This document shows positions 10,291 to 18,627 of a DNA stretch of 34,482 bases, piece after piece; within the stretch, counting starts at the first letter, position 1; every line of letters starts with the position of its first letter. Source of the DNA: an uncultured Pseudomonadota bacterium (lineage in GTDB: Bacteria; Pseudomonadota; Gammaproteobacteria; Steroidobacterales; Steroidobacteraceae); the NCBI GenBank assembly GCA_903908265.1, contig CAIVRI010000030.1, positions 1-34,482 on the forward strand. The letters are read 5' to 3'. A program made the translations under genes and the position numbers. The notes beneath the pieces were generated by a model, which made no database searches, was not told the origin of the DNA, and saw only the letters and a list, made by a program, of their open reading frames with translations.

Positions 10291-10429
10291 GCAGCTTCTC
10301 CCCGAGTCAATGCTGTAGTGATTCAAACGAAAGCATTTGCGAGTCATACCTTGCGTCGTGGCGCTGTACCGACGGACGGAAGGTCTCAAGTCTGGGGATG
10401 GATTCTCCCTGTCTACATCCATTTCACAA

Positions 10430-10444
10430 ATCGCATCTTTGGAT
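10430..10444 (-). promoter_or_regulatory. ATC-N9-GAT LysR box upstream of the TonB receptor
   Basis: On the minus strand ATC-CAAAGATGC-GAT followed by TTG, about 140 bp upstream of the receptor start. It fits the nod-box type LysR half-site pair (ATC-N9-GAT, which contains T-N11-A). Similar boxes occur in four other island promoters. A second, GC-richer ATC-N9-GAT at 10511-10525 in the same gap may serve the LysR gene or be chance. Confidence 0.65.
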
Positions 10445-10613
10445 CACATTCATCAAATAATCATATTGAGAAGCACTCTAATTCCTCCGATGGCGGCTTG
10501 GCCGGCACTGATCCAGGCGCTCGATGCCACCAGCTCCGTCCCTTAGCCCGGCTTCATACCCCGCTGAAATTCCCACTTTTTCGGAAAATGAGGGCCCCGG
10601 AAACACCCGTTTC

Positions 10614-10641
10614 TTGACAAGAGCGGCCCTTGGATCAAAAT
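10614..10641 (+). promoter_or_regulatory. Promoter of the first LysR gene
   Basis: TTGACA (10614-10619) and CAAAAT (10636-10641), 16 bp apart, 30 bp upstream of the start codon. The same -10 hexamer occurs in the rpsT promoter. Confidence 0.55.
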
Positions 10642-10670
10642 CCTGCGCACATCAGGCGGAATACCTTTTT

Positions 10671-11585
10671 ATGGTCATGCGCTTTGGAGGCCTCGACCTC
10701 AATCTCATGGTGGCGCTCAATGCGCTCTTGGAAGAGTGTTCGGTCACCAAGGCCGCCGACCGCCTGAATACCACGCAGCCAGCCATGAGCGCGGCCTTAG
10801 GGAAGTTGCGGGAGTACTTCGACGACGAACTTCTCACGCGTGTGGGGCGCGACATGGTCCCCACCGCGCAGGCGGAGTGCTTGAAACGGCCGATCGCAGA
10901 GGTGCTGGCAGCCATTCAACATGCCATGCGAACCAAAGCGGGGTTCGACCCGGGCCTTTCAGACCGGGTTTTTCGAATCATGATGTCGGACTACATGGCA
11001 TCGATCACCATGCCGCCGCTCATTGAGGTCCTGCGCCGGACGGCACCCTCGGTGCAGGTGGATATCGTTCCATCGGACGATTCAATGCTGACTAAACTCG
11101 AACGCGGAGACATCGACCTGACCGTGGCGCCAGAAAAATTCCTCAGCCCCGAACATCCCTCCTCGGTTGTCAGCGAGGACGAATATGTCGTGGTCGTCGA
11201 CAAAAATCAGGACAAAATCGGCGATTCCATTTCCTTGGATCAATACCTGGAAATGGAGCATGTGGTCGTCAACCTGTCGATCGATCGGGCGACGATGTTC
11301 GAGGACTGGTTCCTGGAGCACTTCGGCATCAGCCGAAAGTATGTGGTCAGCGTCCCAACGTTTTCGATCGTGCCGGCGTTGATCGTAAACACGAAACTCA
11401 TTGCCACCATGCATAAAAAGCTTGCCACGCGGCTGTCCCGACATTTCGACATCCGCCTGGTCGCTGTTCCAGATGTCTTCCCGACGTTTCGGGAACACAT
11501 GCAGTGGCATCGCCTGCGTGACCACGACCCGGGCCTCGCGTGGTTGCGTGAACAGCTCACGCGCGCCGCCCACACCCCCGGGTAG
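10671..11585 (+). CDS. LysR-family regulator, NodD-like (copy 1)
   Basis: Probable activator of the island's catabolic operons. The product is 304 aa from ATG at 10671. The N-terminal winged helix-turn-helix (MRFGGLDLNLMVALNALLEE, then SVTKAADRLNTTQPAMSAAL) belongs to the subgroup that includes NodD, LinR and PcpR, as does the segment LLTRVGRDMVPTAQ. The C-terminal part is the periplasmic-binding-fold effector domain. Upstream frame extension to 10524 was rejected because it has no family similarity. It diverges from the TonB receptor and converges on the FAD monooxygenase with a 44-bp gap. It is paralogous to the gene at 29251-30165. Confidence 0.92.
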   Translation: MVMRFGGLDLNLMVALNALLEECSVTKAADRLNTTQPAMSAALGKLREYFDDELLTRVGRDMVPTAQAECLKRPIAEVLAAIQHAMRTKAGFDPGLSDRVFRIMMSDYMASITMPPLIEVLRRTAPSVQVDIVPSDDSMLTKLERGDIDLTVAPEKFLSPEHPSSVVSEDEYVVVVDKNQDKIGDSISLDQYLEMEHVVVNLSIDRATMFEDWFLEHFGISRKYVVSVPTFSIVPALIVNTKLIATMHKKLATRLSRHFDIRLVAVPDVFPTFREHMQWHRLRDHDPGLAWLREQLTRAAHTPG

Positions 11586-11629
11586 CCGAGTCAGCCGCCG
11601 GGTACGCACCGCGCGATATTCGAGCTATA

Positions 11630-12751
11630 TCAGATGTCCTGACTGAGACTCTGCAGAACGGCCCTCGAGATCGCCGGAACGTCCGCGTCCGGATCATCAT
11701 CGATTTCCCACCGACCGATCTGTAACGAGCTCTCCCAAATGAGCTTACAGCGCGCATACCGGCGTTCCATGAACTGCCGAACGATATCCGCGACAGCAAG
11801 GTCGCCCGCCGCTATGGCACCCAGAACGACCGCGTCCTCCACGGCCTGCGCAGCGCCCTGGCCGAGATGGGGCGTGGTGCCATGAGCTGCATCGCCAATG
11901 AGCAACACACCGCCTCGATACCACGGAGCGGGCACCAGGATCGCTTCCAGCGGGCGGTAGACGATCTTGTCGGGATCGAACTCCACCGTGTCGCGGATGT
12001 GGGCAATGCGACCGCCGAATTGCTTGAGCCGATCCGTGAATGCGGCCGCCAGTTGATTCCTGGGAATCCAAGGATTTCCCGGCTCACGCATCACCAGAAG
12101 CAAATACATGGTGTCGTCATTGAGCGGGCAATATCCCGCCTTGCCACCCGACGCGCCTTGAAAGAGCGCAGTTCGAACTACGTCCGCCGGTCGCGGAAGG
12201 TTGTATCGCCAGACCGCCTGACCCGTATATTGGGGCAGCAGAGCCGCGTCAAACACCGTCGTGCGCGTTTTGGAATACAGGCCGTCTGCACCCACGACCA
12301 TGTCATAGCAGTCATTTGTGCCATCGGTGAACGATAGGTTGACCTTGTCCCCGACTTGCTCGATCTTGTTGAAGGTGACGTTATACCGGGGTGTGACGTC
12401 CCATTTCGTGGCAGCACCCATAAGAATGTCATGCAACGCGGGTCGCGTGAGTCCAAGATCAGTCGGGTGCCCTTTGCGCGAAAGCTCGACCCCCGGAATA
12501 TAGGCATCTAAGCTGCCATCCAACGCACACAGATCAAAACCCGCATACGGATACCCGCGCGCGATGGCCTCTTCCGCAACACCCAGTCGATCGAGGGCGC
12601 GAAGAAAATTGGACTGCACGATGATACCCACGTGATAAACATCGCGAGTGCGGTTGATCTCCACGACATCGACGCTCCAGCCGCCCTGCCGTAGGGAAAT
12701 CGCCGAACTCAGTCCCGCAATCCCGCCCCCGATTACCAAGGCTTTACGCAA
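11630..12751 (-). CDS. FAD-dependent aromatic-ring-type monooxygenase (copy 1)
   Basis: Class A flavoprotein monooxygenase of the salicylate hydroxylase/UbiH type, using NAD(P)H and O2 to hydroxylate an aromatic or enolic substrate. The product is 373 aa. It shows GGGIAG at residues 8-13 for FAD, the DG motif GADG at 154-157 and GDAAHGTTPHLGQGA at 286-300 (GD at 286-287). It is the last gene of a minus-strand unit with an FAH gene, 29 bp downstream. The substrate is not identifiable. It is paralogous over its full length to the gene at 27716-28834, and both share the unusual segment VYHVGIIVQSNF. Confidence 0.9.
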   Translation of the reverse strand: MRKALVIGGGIAGLSSAISLRQGGWSVDVVEINRTRDVYHVGIIVQSNFLRALDRLGVAEEAIARGYPYAGFDLCALDGSLDAYIPGVELSRKGHPTDLGLTRPALHDILMGAATKWDVTPRYNVTFNKIEQVGDKVNLSFTDGTNDCYDMVVGADGLYSKTRTTVFDAALLPQYTGQAVWRYNLPRPADVVRTALFQGASGGKAGYCPLNDDTMYLLLVMREPGNPWIPRNQLAAAFTDRLKQFGGRIAHIRDTVEFDPDKIVYRPLEAILVPAPWYRGGVLLIGDAAHGTTPHLGQGAAQAVEDAVVLGAIAAGDLAVADIVRQFMERRYARCKLIWESSLQIGRWEIDDDPDADVPAISRAVLQSLSQDI

Positions 12752-12780
12752 ACTCCGTCTCCTTCAAACCACATCAAGCA

Positions 12781-13812
12781 TCAAACACAGGCAAATCGTT
12801 GCGTTCCCAGCCCCGAAATGGTCCCCTCGAGCCGGTCATTGGGGGCCATGAAAACGCCATGATGCGAACCATTCCCCGCGGGGGATCCCGTGGCGATGAT
12901 GTCCCCGGGATGCAGCGTCAGGATCGAGGCGAGGTACTCAATTTGGCGTTCAATGCTGATGACCATATCTGCGGTGCTTTCGTCCTGCATGAGCCTGCCG
13001 TTGAGCGAGAGCTGAATCTTCAGGGCGTAGGGATCGGCAACGAAGCACGCGGGGACAAAATACGGGCCACAGGGCGCTGAGCCTCGCCAATTCTTACCCT
13101 GCAACCAGTCCGTCCCCATCCCCGGCATGTCTTTACGAAAGATCCGCTCTCGCGCGGTGAGATCATTCAGGATGGTGTAGCCAGCGACGCACGACCTTGC
13201 CTCGGCGGCGGATACATCACAGGCTGTGGATCCGATAACCACTGCCAATTCCAGTTCCCAATCGGGCTTGGTGAAATGTCGCGGGAGGTAGACCGGATCA
13301 TTTGCACCAGACAACGTCTCGGGCGAACGCAGGAATACGTAGGGGACCCCGTTCGCCGCGCGCTCATCCATGATTGCTTCCGCGCGTCGCCGCAATTCGA
13401 CGGGATCCGTGACATCCTCATTGCCCAGGCCCCGCATATCCGGATCGCCGAGCATCAATCCGATCACATGCTGACGATAATTTGCACCCGTGCAGAACAC
13501 CTGACGCGGCGAGTCCACGGGCGGGTAAAATCGCACAGCGGACTCTGGTATTGATAAAGACTTCAAGTGCGCGGAATGCAGGCCGTCCTCATAGGCAGCG
13601 CGGGCCAAGTGCAATATCGGAAGGAGATCCTGCCACCGCTCTAAGATCATGCGGATCGACTGACACTCATGCGCGGGCAGAGAAAATCCCGGAACACCCT
13701 CGAATGCAGACATCGCGATGACCCGATCATCGACGACCATGGCGGCAAAGGGGGGGCAGCCAGAGATCGACACTCTGGCGAGCGCAAACGGAAGATGGAT
13801 TCGATCGCTCAT
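12781..13812 (-). CDS. Fumarylacetoacetate hydrolase (FAH) family protein 1
   Basis: Mg-dependent hydrolase or decarboxylase acting on beta-diketo or acylpyruvate products of ring cleavage. The product is 343 aa. The metal ligands of the FAH fold are visible as E186 and E188 in DWELELAVVIG and D217 in LNDLTARE. The loop ATGSPAG and the WLQGKNW segment are also typical. It is larger than the compact FAH2 and has an inserted, charged stretch around residues 128-152. A LysR box lies 103 bp upstream of its ATG, so it may begin its own transcript with the FAD monooxygenase. The precise reaction is unknown. Confidence 0.88.
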   Translation of the reverse strand: MSDRIHLPFALARVSISGCPPFAAMVVDDRVIAMSAFEGVPGFSLPAHECQSIRMILERWQDLLPILHLARAAYEDGLHSAHLKSLSIPESAVRFYPPVDSPRQVFCTGANYRQHVIGLMLGDPDMRGLGNEDVTDPVELRRRAEAIMDERAANGVPYVFLRSPETLSGANDPVYLPRHFTKPDWELELAVVIGSTACDVSAAEARSCVAGYTILNDLTARERIFRKDMPGMGTDWLQGKNWRGSAPCGPYFVPACFVADPYALKIQLSLNGRLMQDESTADMVISIERQIEYLASILTLHPGDIIATGSPAGNGSHHGVFMAPNDRLEGTISGLGTQRFACV

Positions 13813-13914
13813 AGATACGACGAGTTGGCGACACCGGCTTTGCTCGGCGCCACAAGATCCCAGTGCAGGTAACTAATTGTCAGTCACGTTACCGTCGCAC
13901 CCGATCAATGGAAA

Positions 13915-13929
13915 ATCGAATAATCTGAT
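13915..13929 (-). promoter_or_regulatory. ATC-N9-GAT LysR box upstream of FAH1
   Basis: On the minus strand ATC-AGATTATTC-GAT followed by TTT, in the 174-bp gap between the Rieske and FAH1 genes. It overlaps a second palindrome, AATCTG-N6-CAGATT (13922-13939). This suggests a separate regulated promoter for FAH1 and the monooxygenase. Confidence 0.62.
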
Positions 13930-13986
13930 TGGGCAGATTCGTAATTCGTATTGACGAACGGCAGGACTACTGGAGTAACAGGTGCC

Positions 13987-15024
13987 TCACGGGGTGGGCG
14001 ACTCTAATGCTATCAATTCCTCCAAAACGCGCCTCGCCAGAACACCGCCGCCGTCGCTTCTGAGGATCAAGGGGTTTTCTGCCCAAAACTCCTGCACCAT
14101 GTTGTCTTGCACGGCCTCCAACAGCGGTTTGTCTTCATTTTGGAAGGCCGCCATCAGCGCCCCGCGCATCGTGTCCGCACCAAACCCGGCCGTTAAATCC
14201 GTCGTTTGCGTTGCGCTCCAGAAGTAGTGCGTGGTGGATTCAGTCTCCGGCGTGAGGATGTGCGTTTGGAACCCGTCATTGGCGTTCACACGTGTCTTGG
14301 GGTCGACCCGACCCGGCAATCCATATCCGACTTGAAGTCTCATGGCCGACGGCGCCATCCACAGCATGTCGAGCCAATGATCCACCATTCCATCGCCCTC
14401 GACGTCAACCCCCGGCAACGGGCACTTCACCCCGGGCATCCACCAGTTCGCTTCGACCTGAGCGCCCGCCTTACGAAATTCAAATTTTCCCTGCTGAATG
14501 ACTCCTTGTCCCCCGAACGTGCCGCGATGGACGAGTTCAATGTGGCTGAGGTCGAGAAGATTATCCGTCTCAATCTGGTAGTTCGTTTTCACGTATGTAT
14601 AGCCGTAGAGCACCCATCGCCCGTCCGCCCTCGCGCGATCAATGTGGGACAAATTGGGTATCAGATCCGGGGTTGCCTGTCGCGGATCTCCCGGCCATAT
14701 CCATATGAGCCCGTAACGCTCGACGACCGGAAAGCTTCGAACGGTCACCCCGGCCGGAAACGGCGGTATCAACGCTGATATGCACTTTCCTTGTGTACTG
14801 AACCCTAAACCATGGTATCCGCAACGAATGGTCTCCCCGACAATGTCGCCGCGACTCAAAGGCGCCATCCGGTGTGGACACCGATCCACCAGCGCTCCGA
14901 CCTCCCCGCTTTCGGTCCTAAACAGGACGATCTTCGTTTCCAGCAGGGTGCGGCACAGGGGTTTCCCGCCCACTTCCTCGCTATTGGCCGCGATGTACCA
15001 CGCGTTCATCAAATAGTTAGCCAC
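13987..15024 (-). CDS. Rieske non-heme iron oxygenase, alpha subunit (O-demethylase type)
   Basis: Oxygenase component of a Rieske monooxygenase, of the VanA/dicamba-demethylase type (single subunit, no beta gene). The product is 345 aa. The Rieske [2Fe-2S] ligands are C49, H51, C68 and H71 (CPH-x16-CxxH). The mononuclear iron site is NLLDLSHIELVH with H161 and H166, and D298 in the QNEDKPLLEAVQ segment. Known relatives demethylate methoxy-aromatics or hydroxylate; which applies here is unknown. No ferredoxin or reductase gene is present in the window, so electrons must come from elsewhere. It diverges from the VOC gene. Confidence 0.92.
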   Translation of the reverse strand: MANYLMNAWYIAANSEEVGGKPLCRTLLETKIVLFRTESGEVGALVDRCPHRMAPLSRGDIVGETIRCGYHGLGFSTQGKCISALIPPFPAGVTVRSFPVVERYGLIWIWPGDPRQATPDLIPNLSHIDRARADGRWVLYGYTYVKTNYQIETDNLLDLSHIELVHRGTFGGQGVIQQGKFEFRKAGAQVEANWWMPGVKCPLPGVDVEGDGMVDHWLDMLWMAPSAMRLQVGYGLPGRVDPKTRVNANDGFQTHILTPETESTTHYFWSATQTTDLTAGFGADTMRGALMAAFQNEDKPLLEAVQDNMVQEFWAENPLILRSDGGGVLARRVLEELIALESPTP

Positions 15025-15215
15025 CTGAGCTTTCCCTCCGCTAAAAACCCTGAATCGAGCGTCGCCGGTCGGAATATGGCTGGCAAGCTGCTTGCACGAC
15101 GTTACCGCCGCCCTGCATCGCTGTGAAATTGCGGGATCTGATCGATCCCATCCAACAAGTCGATCTCCAAGCCCACCGTGAATTCCAGATTTATCCGACT
15201 TTCGTATATTTCACA

Positions 15216-15230
15216 TCAAAACTGGGGATT
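15216..15230 (+). promoter_or_regulatory. ATC-N9-GAT LysR box between the Rieske and VOC1 genes
   Basis: ATC-AAAACTGGG-GAT followed by TTC, 53 bp upstream of the VOC1 ATG and 191 bp upstream of the divergent Rieske start. It shares the pattern ATC-R-AAAC-N4-GATTTC with the box at 26590. It could drive the long plus-strand operon and possibly the Rieske gene too. Confidence 0.68.
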
Positions 15231-15283
15231 TCTCTTATGGAACTGGTACCCCTATAACTGCCGCTCCGACTACGAGGAAGCGA

Positions 15284-16279
15284 ATGATGGCGATTAACGG
15301 TATCGAGACAATCATCTACGGCGTTGAGGACCTGGAGCTGTGCACGCGCTACTTCGTTGACTTCGGACTTAACCTTACTGCATCGACCAACCGTGAAAGT
15401 CATTTTGAGCTCGCAGAGGGCTCCAATGTCATCGTTCGGCCTCTCGAAGACGCACGTGTCGAAGGTCAGAAGCTGGTGGGGTACGGCGTCCAACAGGTCG
15501 TTTATGGGCTGACGTCAAGCCGGCACCTGGAAAAGTTGGTGGAGAACGTTTCCACGGATCGCACGGTCCGCCGCGACGCGGATGGCTCCGCCTTCTTTTT
15601 TGACGATGACGGCATCGCCATCGGGCTTCGAGTATTCAATCGGCAGCCCGTGATCGGTGCTCCCGACCCGGTCAATTCGTTCGATACGCTCAAGCGCATC
15701 AATGTTCACCGCAAATGGCGAACACGGGCGAAACCCAAGACAATTCAGCATGTCGTGTTCATGTCACCCAGTCCTGAGCGCGGCTTCGCCTTCTATCGCG
15801 ACCGACTCGGATTCCGGCTGTCCGACATTCAGCCCGAATTTGGCATTTTTGCTCGTGCCGACGGCTGTACGAGCCATCACACCATGTATTGGTTTCGCGC
15901 CGACCTGCCCTTCCCGGGACTCGATGGTCAATTGCGGTTCAACCACGCGAACTTCGGCGTCGAGGATATCGATGAAATGATGGTGGGCGCCAATTACATG
16001 CAGCGCCAAGGCTGGCCCAAGTCAAACTGGGGCGTCGGCCGTCACCGGATTTCCAGCTCACTGTTCCTCTACCTCCCCTGCCCCGCGGGCGGGGAAGCAG
16101 AGTATGGAACCGATTCGGACGCCATTGATGACAACTGGATTCCGCGCTCTTGGAACGCACGGTTTGGCACGGCAACGTGGATCAGCAATATTCCAGAATT
16201 TCTGATCAACGAGGCACCTTGGGAAATGGAGTTCATCGAGGGATCGGTTCCCGTGGGAACCCCGCACCCAAAGGGCTGA
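15284..16279 (+). CDS. Two-domain VOC protein, type I extradiol dioxygenase-like (copy 1)
   Basis: Probable ring-cleaving dioxygenase. The product is 331 aa with two vicinal-oxygen-chelate domains (about 1-145 and 150-300). The C-terminal domain keeps the residues known from BphC-type enzymes: metal ligands H156 (TIQHVVF), H221 (FNHANFG) and E273 (EAEYG), plus second-shell H198/H199, H254 (GRHR) and Y263. The fingerprint GRH...LYLPCPAGGEAEYG is close to the extradiol signature. First gene of the long plus-strand operon, with a LysR box upstream; ATG at 15287 is an alternative start. It is paralogous to 26678-27691. The substrate is unknown. Confidence 0.85.
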   Translation: MMAINGIETIIYGVEDLELCTRYFVDFGLNLTASTNRESHFELAEGSNVIVRPLEDARVEGQKLVGYGVQQVVYGLTSSRHLEKLVENVSTDRTVRRDADGSAFFFDDDGIAIGLRVFNRQPVIGAPDPVNSFDTLKRINVHRKWRTRAKPKTIQHVVFMSPSPERGFAFYRDRLGFRLSDIQPEFGIFARADGCTSHHTMYWFRADLPFPGLDGQLRFNHANFGVEDIDEMMVGANYMQRQGWPKSNWGVGRHRISSSLFLYLPCPAGGEAEYGTDSDAIDDNWIPRSWNARFGTATWISNIPEFLINEAPWEMEFIEGSVPVGTPHPKG

Positions 16280-16315
16280 GGAACCGCCCGGCATCCATTG
16301 TTAGGGGAGACGAAC

Positions 16316-17341
16316 ATTACCAAGAAAAGCGCACCGCGCCGCCGGCCCGATGGTGGCCCTATTGTCGACATCCACTGTCACCTTGGAGTACCGGCCGCTG
16401 GCATGTGGAATGTGCCGCAGTCGCCCCAAACGGGCGCATCCTGCCCCACCCTCACCGATATCGTGACCGGCGAGATGATGAAGGAAGTGGGCGCACGATT
16501 GAATGGAATCGACTTGCGCATTCAAGATATGGATCGTCTAGGCATCGATATCCAAGCGATATCGCCCAATCCCGGACAGTACTATTACGACGCGCCCGCC
16601 GACGTCGCCCGCGATGCGGCGCGCAAAATCAATGACGCCATCGCCGAAGCGGTGGCCTCCAAACCGGACCGCTTGGTGGGCATGGGTTCCTTGCCCATGC
16701 AGAATCCCGAACTGGCCCTGATCGAGATGCGACGGTGCAAACAGGAACTGGGCCTTCGCGGGATCGAAATCGGCACGAATATCGCTGGACGGGATCTGGA
16801 CAGCCCAGAATTTCTGGATTTCTTCGCCGGTGCGCAAGAGTTGGACCTGCTGATCTTTCTGCACCCGATGGGATTTACCGAACCGCGGCGGCTCAAAGAT
16901 CATCACTTGAACAATCTAATCGGCAATCCGCTCGACACCACCATTGCGCTGTCTCACCTGATTTTTGGCGGTGTCCTCGACCGATACCCGGGGCTCAAGA
17001 TCTGCGCTGCCCACGGTGGAGGGTTTCTAGCCGCCTACGCTGCTCGGATGGATCACGGATACCACGCCCGGCGCGATTGCCGGCAACACATTTCACGGCC
17101 ACCGAGCACGTATCTGGCGCAGTGTCACTTTGATACCTTGGTCTTCGACCCCCTTCAACTGGATGCGTTAATCAAGCGTTGGGGACCCGAAAGACTGTGC
17201 CTGGGGAGCGATTATCCGTTTGATATGGCGGAAGCCGACCCCGTAGGCTTTCACCGTCATTTGGACGATGCCGCGCTGAATCAGATTCTTGGTGGCAACG
17301 CCGAACGACTTCTGTGCATTACGCCGCGCGGTGTCGATTGA
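16316..17341 (+). CDS. Amidohydrolase-2 / ACMSD-family decarboxylase or hydrolase
   Basis: Metal-dependent TIM-barrel enzyme of the ACMSD, gamma-resorcylate decarboxylase and LigW group, which decarboxylates aromatic acids or cleavage products. About 341 aa. Metal and catalytic residues visible: HCH at 20-22, H183 (FLHPMGF), H233 (AAHGGG) and D299 (GSDYPFD). The start is unusual. The only strong Shine-Dalgarno sequence (AGGGGAG, 16303-16309) sits 6 nt before an ATT codon at 16316, and the nearest in-frame canonical alternative is TTG at 16298 without a ribosome-binding site. The stop codon overlaps the MFS start by one base. Confidence 0.85.
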   Translation: MTKKSAPRRRPDGGPIVDIHCHLGVPAAGMWNVPQSPQTGASCPTLTDIVTGEMMKEVGARLNGIDLRIQDMDRLGIDIQAISPNPGQYYYDAPADVARDAARKINDAIAEAVASKPDRLVGMGSLPMQNPELALIEMRRCKQELGLRGIEIGTNIAGRDLDSPEFLDFFAGAQELDLLIFLHPMGFTEPRRLKDHHLNNLIGNPLDTTIALSHLIFGGVLDRYPGLKICAAHGGGFLAAYAARMDHGYHARRDCRQHISRPPSTYLAQCHFDTLVFDPLQLDALIKRWGPERLCLGSDYPFDMAEADPVGFHRHLDDAALNQILGGNAERLLCITPRGVD

Positions 17342-18624
17342 TGGACGCTCCGGTGCGATCCCACAAGTCCGCCCTGGCGGACCCCTCGGAGTGGAGTACT
17401 CCTGCCCTGTTGACGGTCGTCGGTGCCACCGTCGGAATGCTGATTGGGCCAACGTCGATCATCGCACCGCCGATTGGTCTGTTCATGCCCGCGGTGAGTC
17501 AGGAGTTTGGTCTAGGACGCGCCGGGTTCCCACTGCTGATGCTCATGGTCAGCATTTTCGCCGGACTATGTTCCCCTTTGGCGGGCCGATTGATTGACCG
17601 GGTCGGCGTGCGCCGGGTCATATTGCCGGCGGTGACGCTGTTTGGCCTGGCGGAGATCGCCTTGTCCCAGACAAAGGGAAGCTTTGCGGCGTTCCTTTTT
17701 GTATTCGCGCTCACCGGAATCCTGGCCGGCATCCAAAACCCGACCGCCTATACGAAGCTTTTGGCCCTGTGGTTCGAGCGCCGGCGGGGACTGATGGTCT
17801 CGATCGCGTGCGCCGTCGGCAGCGGCGGTGGCGGCATCCTCATTCCACAGTTGACTCAGAGACTGATTTCGGCCGGCGGTTGGCAGTGGGGGTATGCGGG
17901 GCTTGGCATTTTCATTCTGCTGGGCGCACCAATCGTGTACTTGCTGCTGAAGGAGCCTCGCGCGAGCGTTCGTAAGACCGCCTCTGCTCCGGTCGCTACC
18001 GATACGGAGCTCCCGGGCTTGTCCCGCGGCCAGGCCATGAAAACCCGCCCGTTCTGGACGATCTTGATCGCCATGGCCGGCGTCTCCGCATCACTCGTCG
18101 CGCTGTCGGTTCATGTTCCCGCATGGATTGCCGACGCCGGCGGTTCCACCTCAAAGGCCGCCGCATTCCTGTCGTTGTTCGCAGCCGGCAGCGTCGTCAG
18201 CCAGGTGAGTTCCGGGATACTGCTGGATCGTATCAACTCACCCAAAGTCGGCGCACTCTTTTTTGGACTCGCCTTCGTGGGCGCCTTCTTGCTTCGAGGT
18301 GCGACCCCGGACTCCAACGCTCTGTTGCTCTACGCGTTCCTGATTGGAACGGGACTTGGCGCAGAACTGGGCATGGCCTGCTACTTCATCTCGCGCTATT
18401 TCGGATTTCGCTCCTACGGTGAGATTTACGGCAGCGTCTACGGGACATTGGTCATGGCCTCGGGACTAGGTCCTGTATTGATGGGACTCGCGTTCGAGCA
18501 TTTCCATGTCTACCTGCCGACATTCAATGTCGCCGCTGGCATTCTCTTGGTCAGTACCATTCTGATTTTCCTGCTTCCACCGTACGTCTTCGCGGTCAAG
18601 CGATCGCCATTACTGGTGGATTGA
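17341..18624 (+). CDS. Major facilitator superfamily transporter
   Basis: Inner-membrane transporter, probably importing the pathway substrate or an intermediate acid. The product is 427 aa with about 12 hydrophobic segments and the MFS motif A (GRLIDRVGVRR, residues 82-92) between helices 2 and 3. It resembles oxalate/formate-antiporter-like (OFA) and monocarboxylate-type MFS proteins. The ATG at 17341 shares its A with the TGA of the preceding gene, indicating translational coupling; the in-frame upstream ATG at 17314 lies inside that gene. FAH2 follows after 3 bp. Confidence 0.92.
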   Translation: MDAPVRSHKSALADPSEWSTPALLTVVGATVGMLIGPTSIIAPPIGLFMPAVSQEFGLGRAGFPLLMLMVSIFAGLCSPLAGRLIDRVGVRRVILPAVTLFGLAEIALSQTKGSFAAFLFVFALTGILAGIQNPTAYTKLLALWFERRRGLMVSIACAVGSGGGGILIPQLTQRLISAGGWQWGYAGLGIFILLGAPIVYLLLKEPRASVRKTASAPVATDTELPGLSRGQAMKTRPFWTILIAMAGVSASLVALSVHVPAWIADAGGSTSKAAAFLSLFAAGSVVSQVSSGILLDRINSPKVGALFFGLAFVGAFLLRGATPDSNALLLYAFLIGTGLGAELGMACYFISRYFGFRSYGEIYGSVYGTLVMASGLGPVLMGLAFEHFHVYLPTFNVAAGILLVSTILIFLLPPYVFAVKRSPLLVD

Positions 18625-18627
18625 CCC

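Noticed and set aside
10511-10525. Sixth ATC-N9-GAT match
   Set aside because: GC-rich and lacking the GAT-TT extension; about eight such matches are expected by chance in the whole window, so it is not counted as a regulon site.
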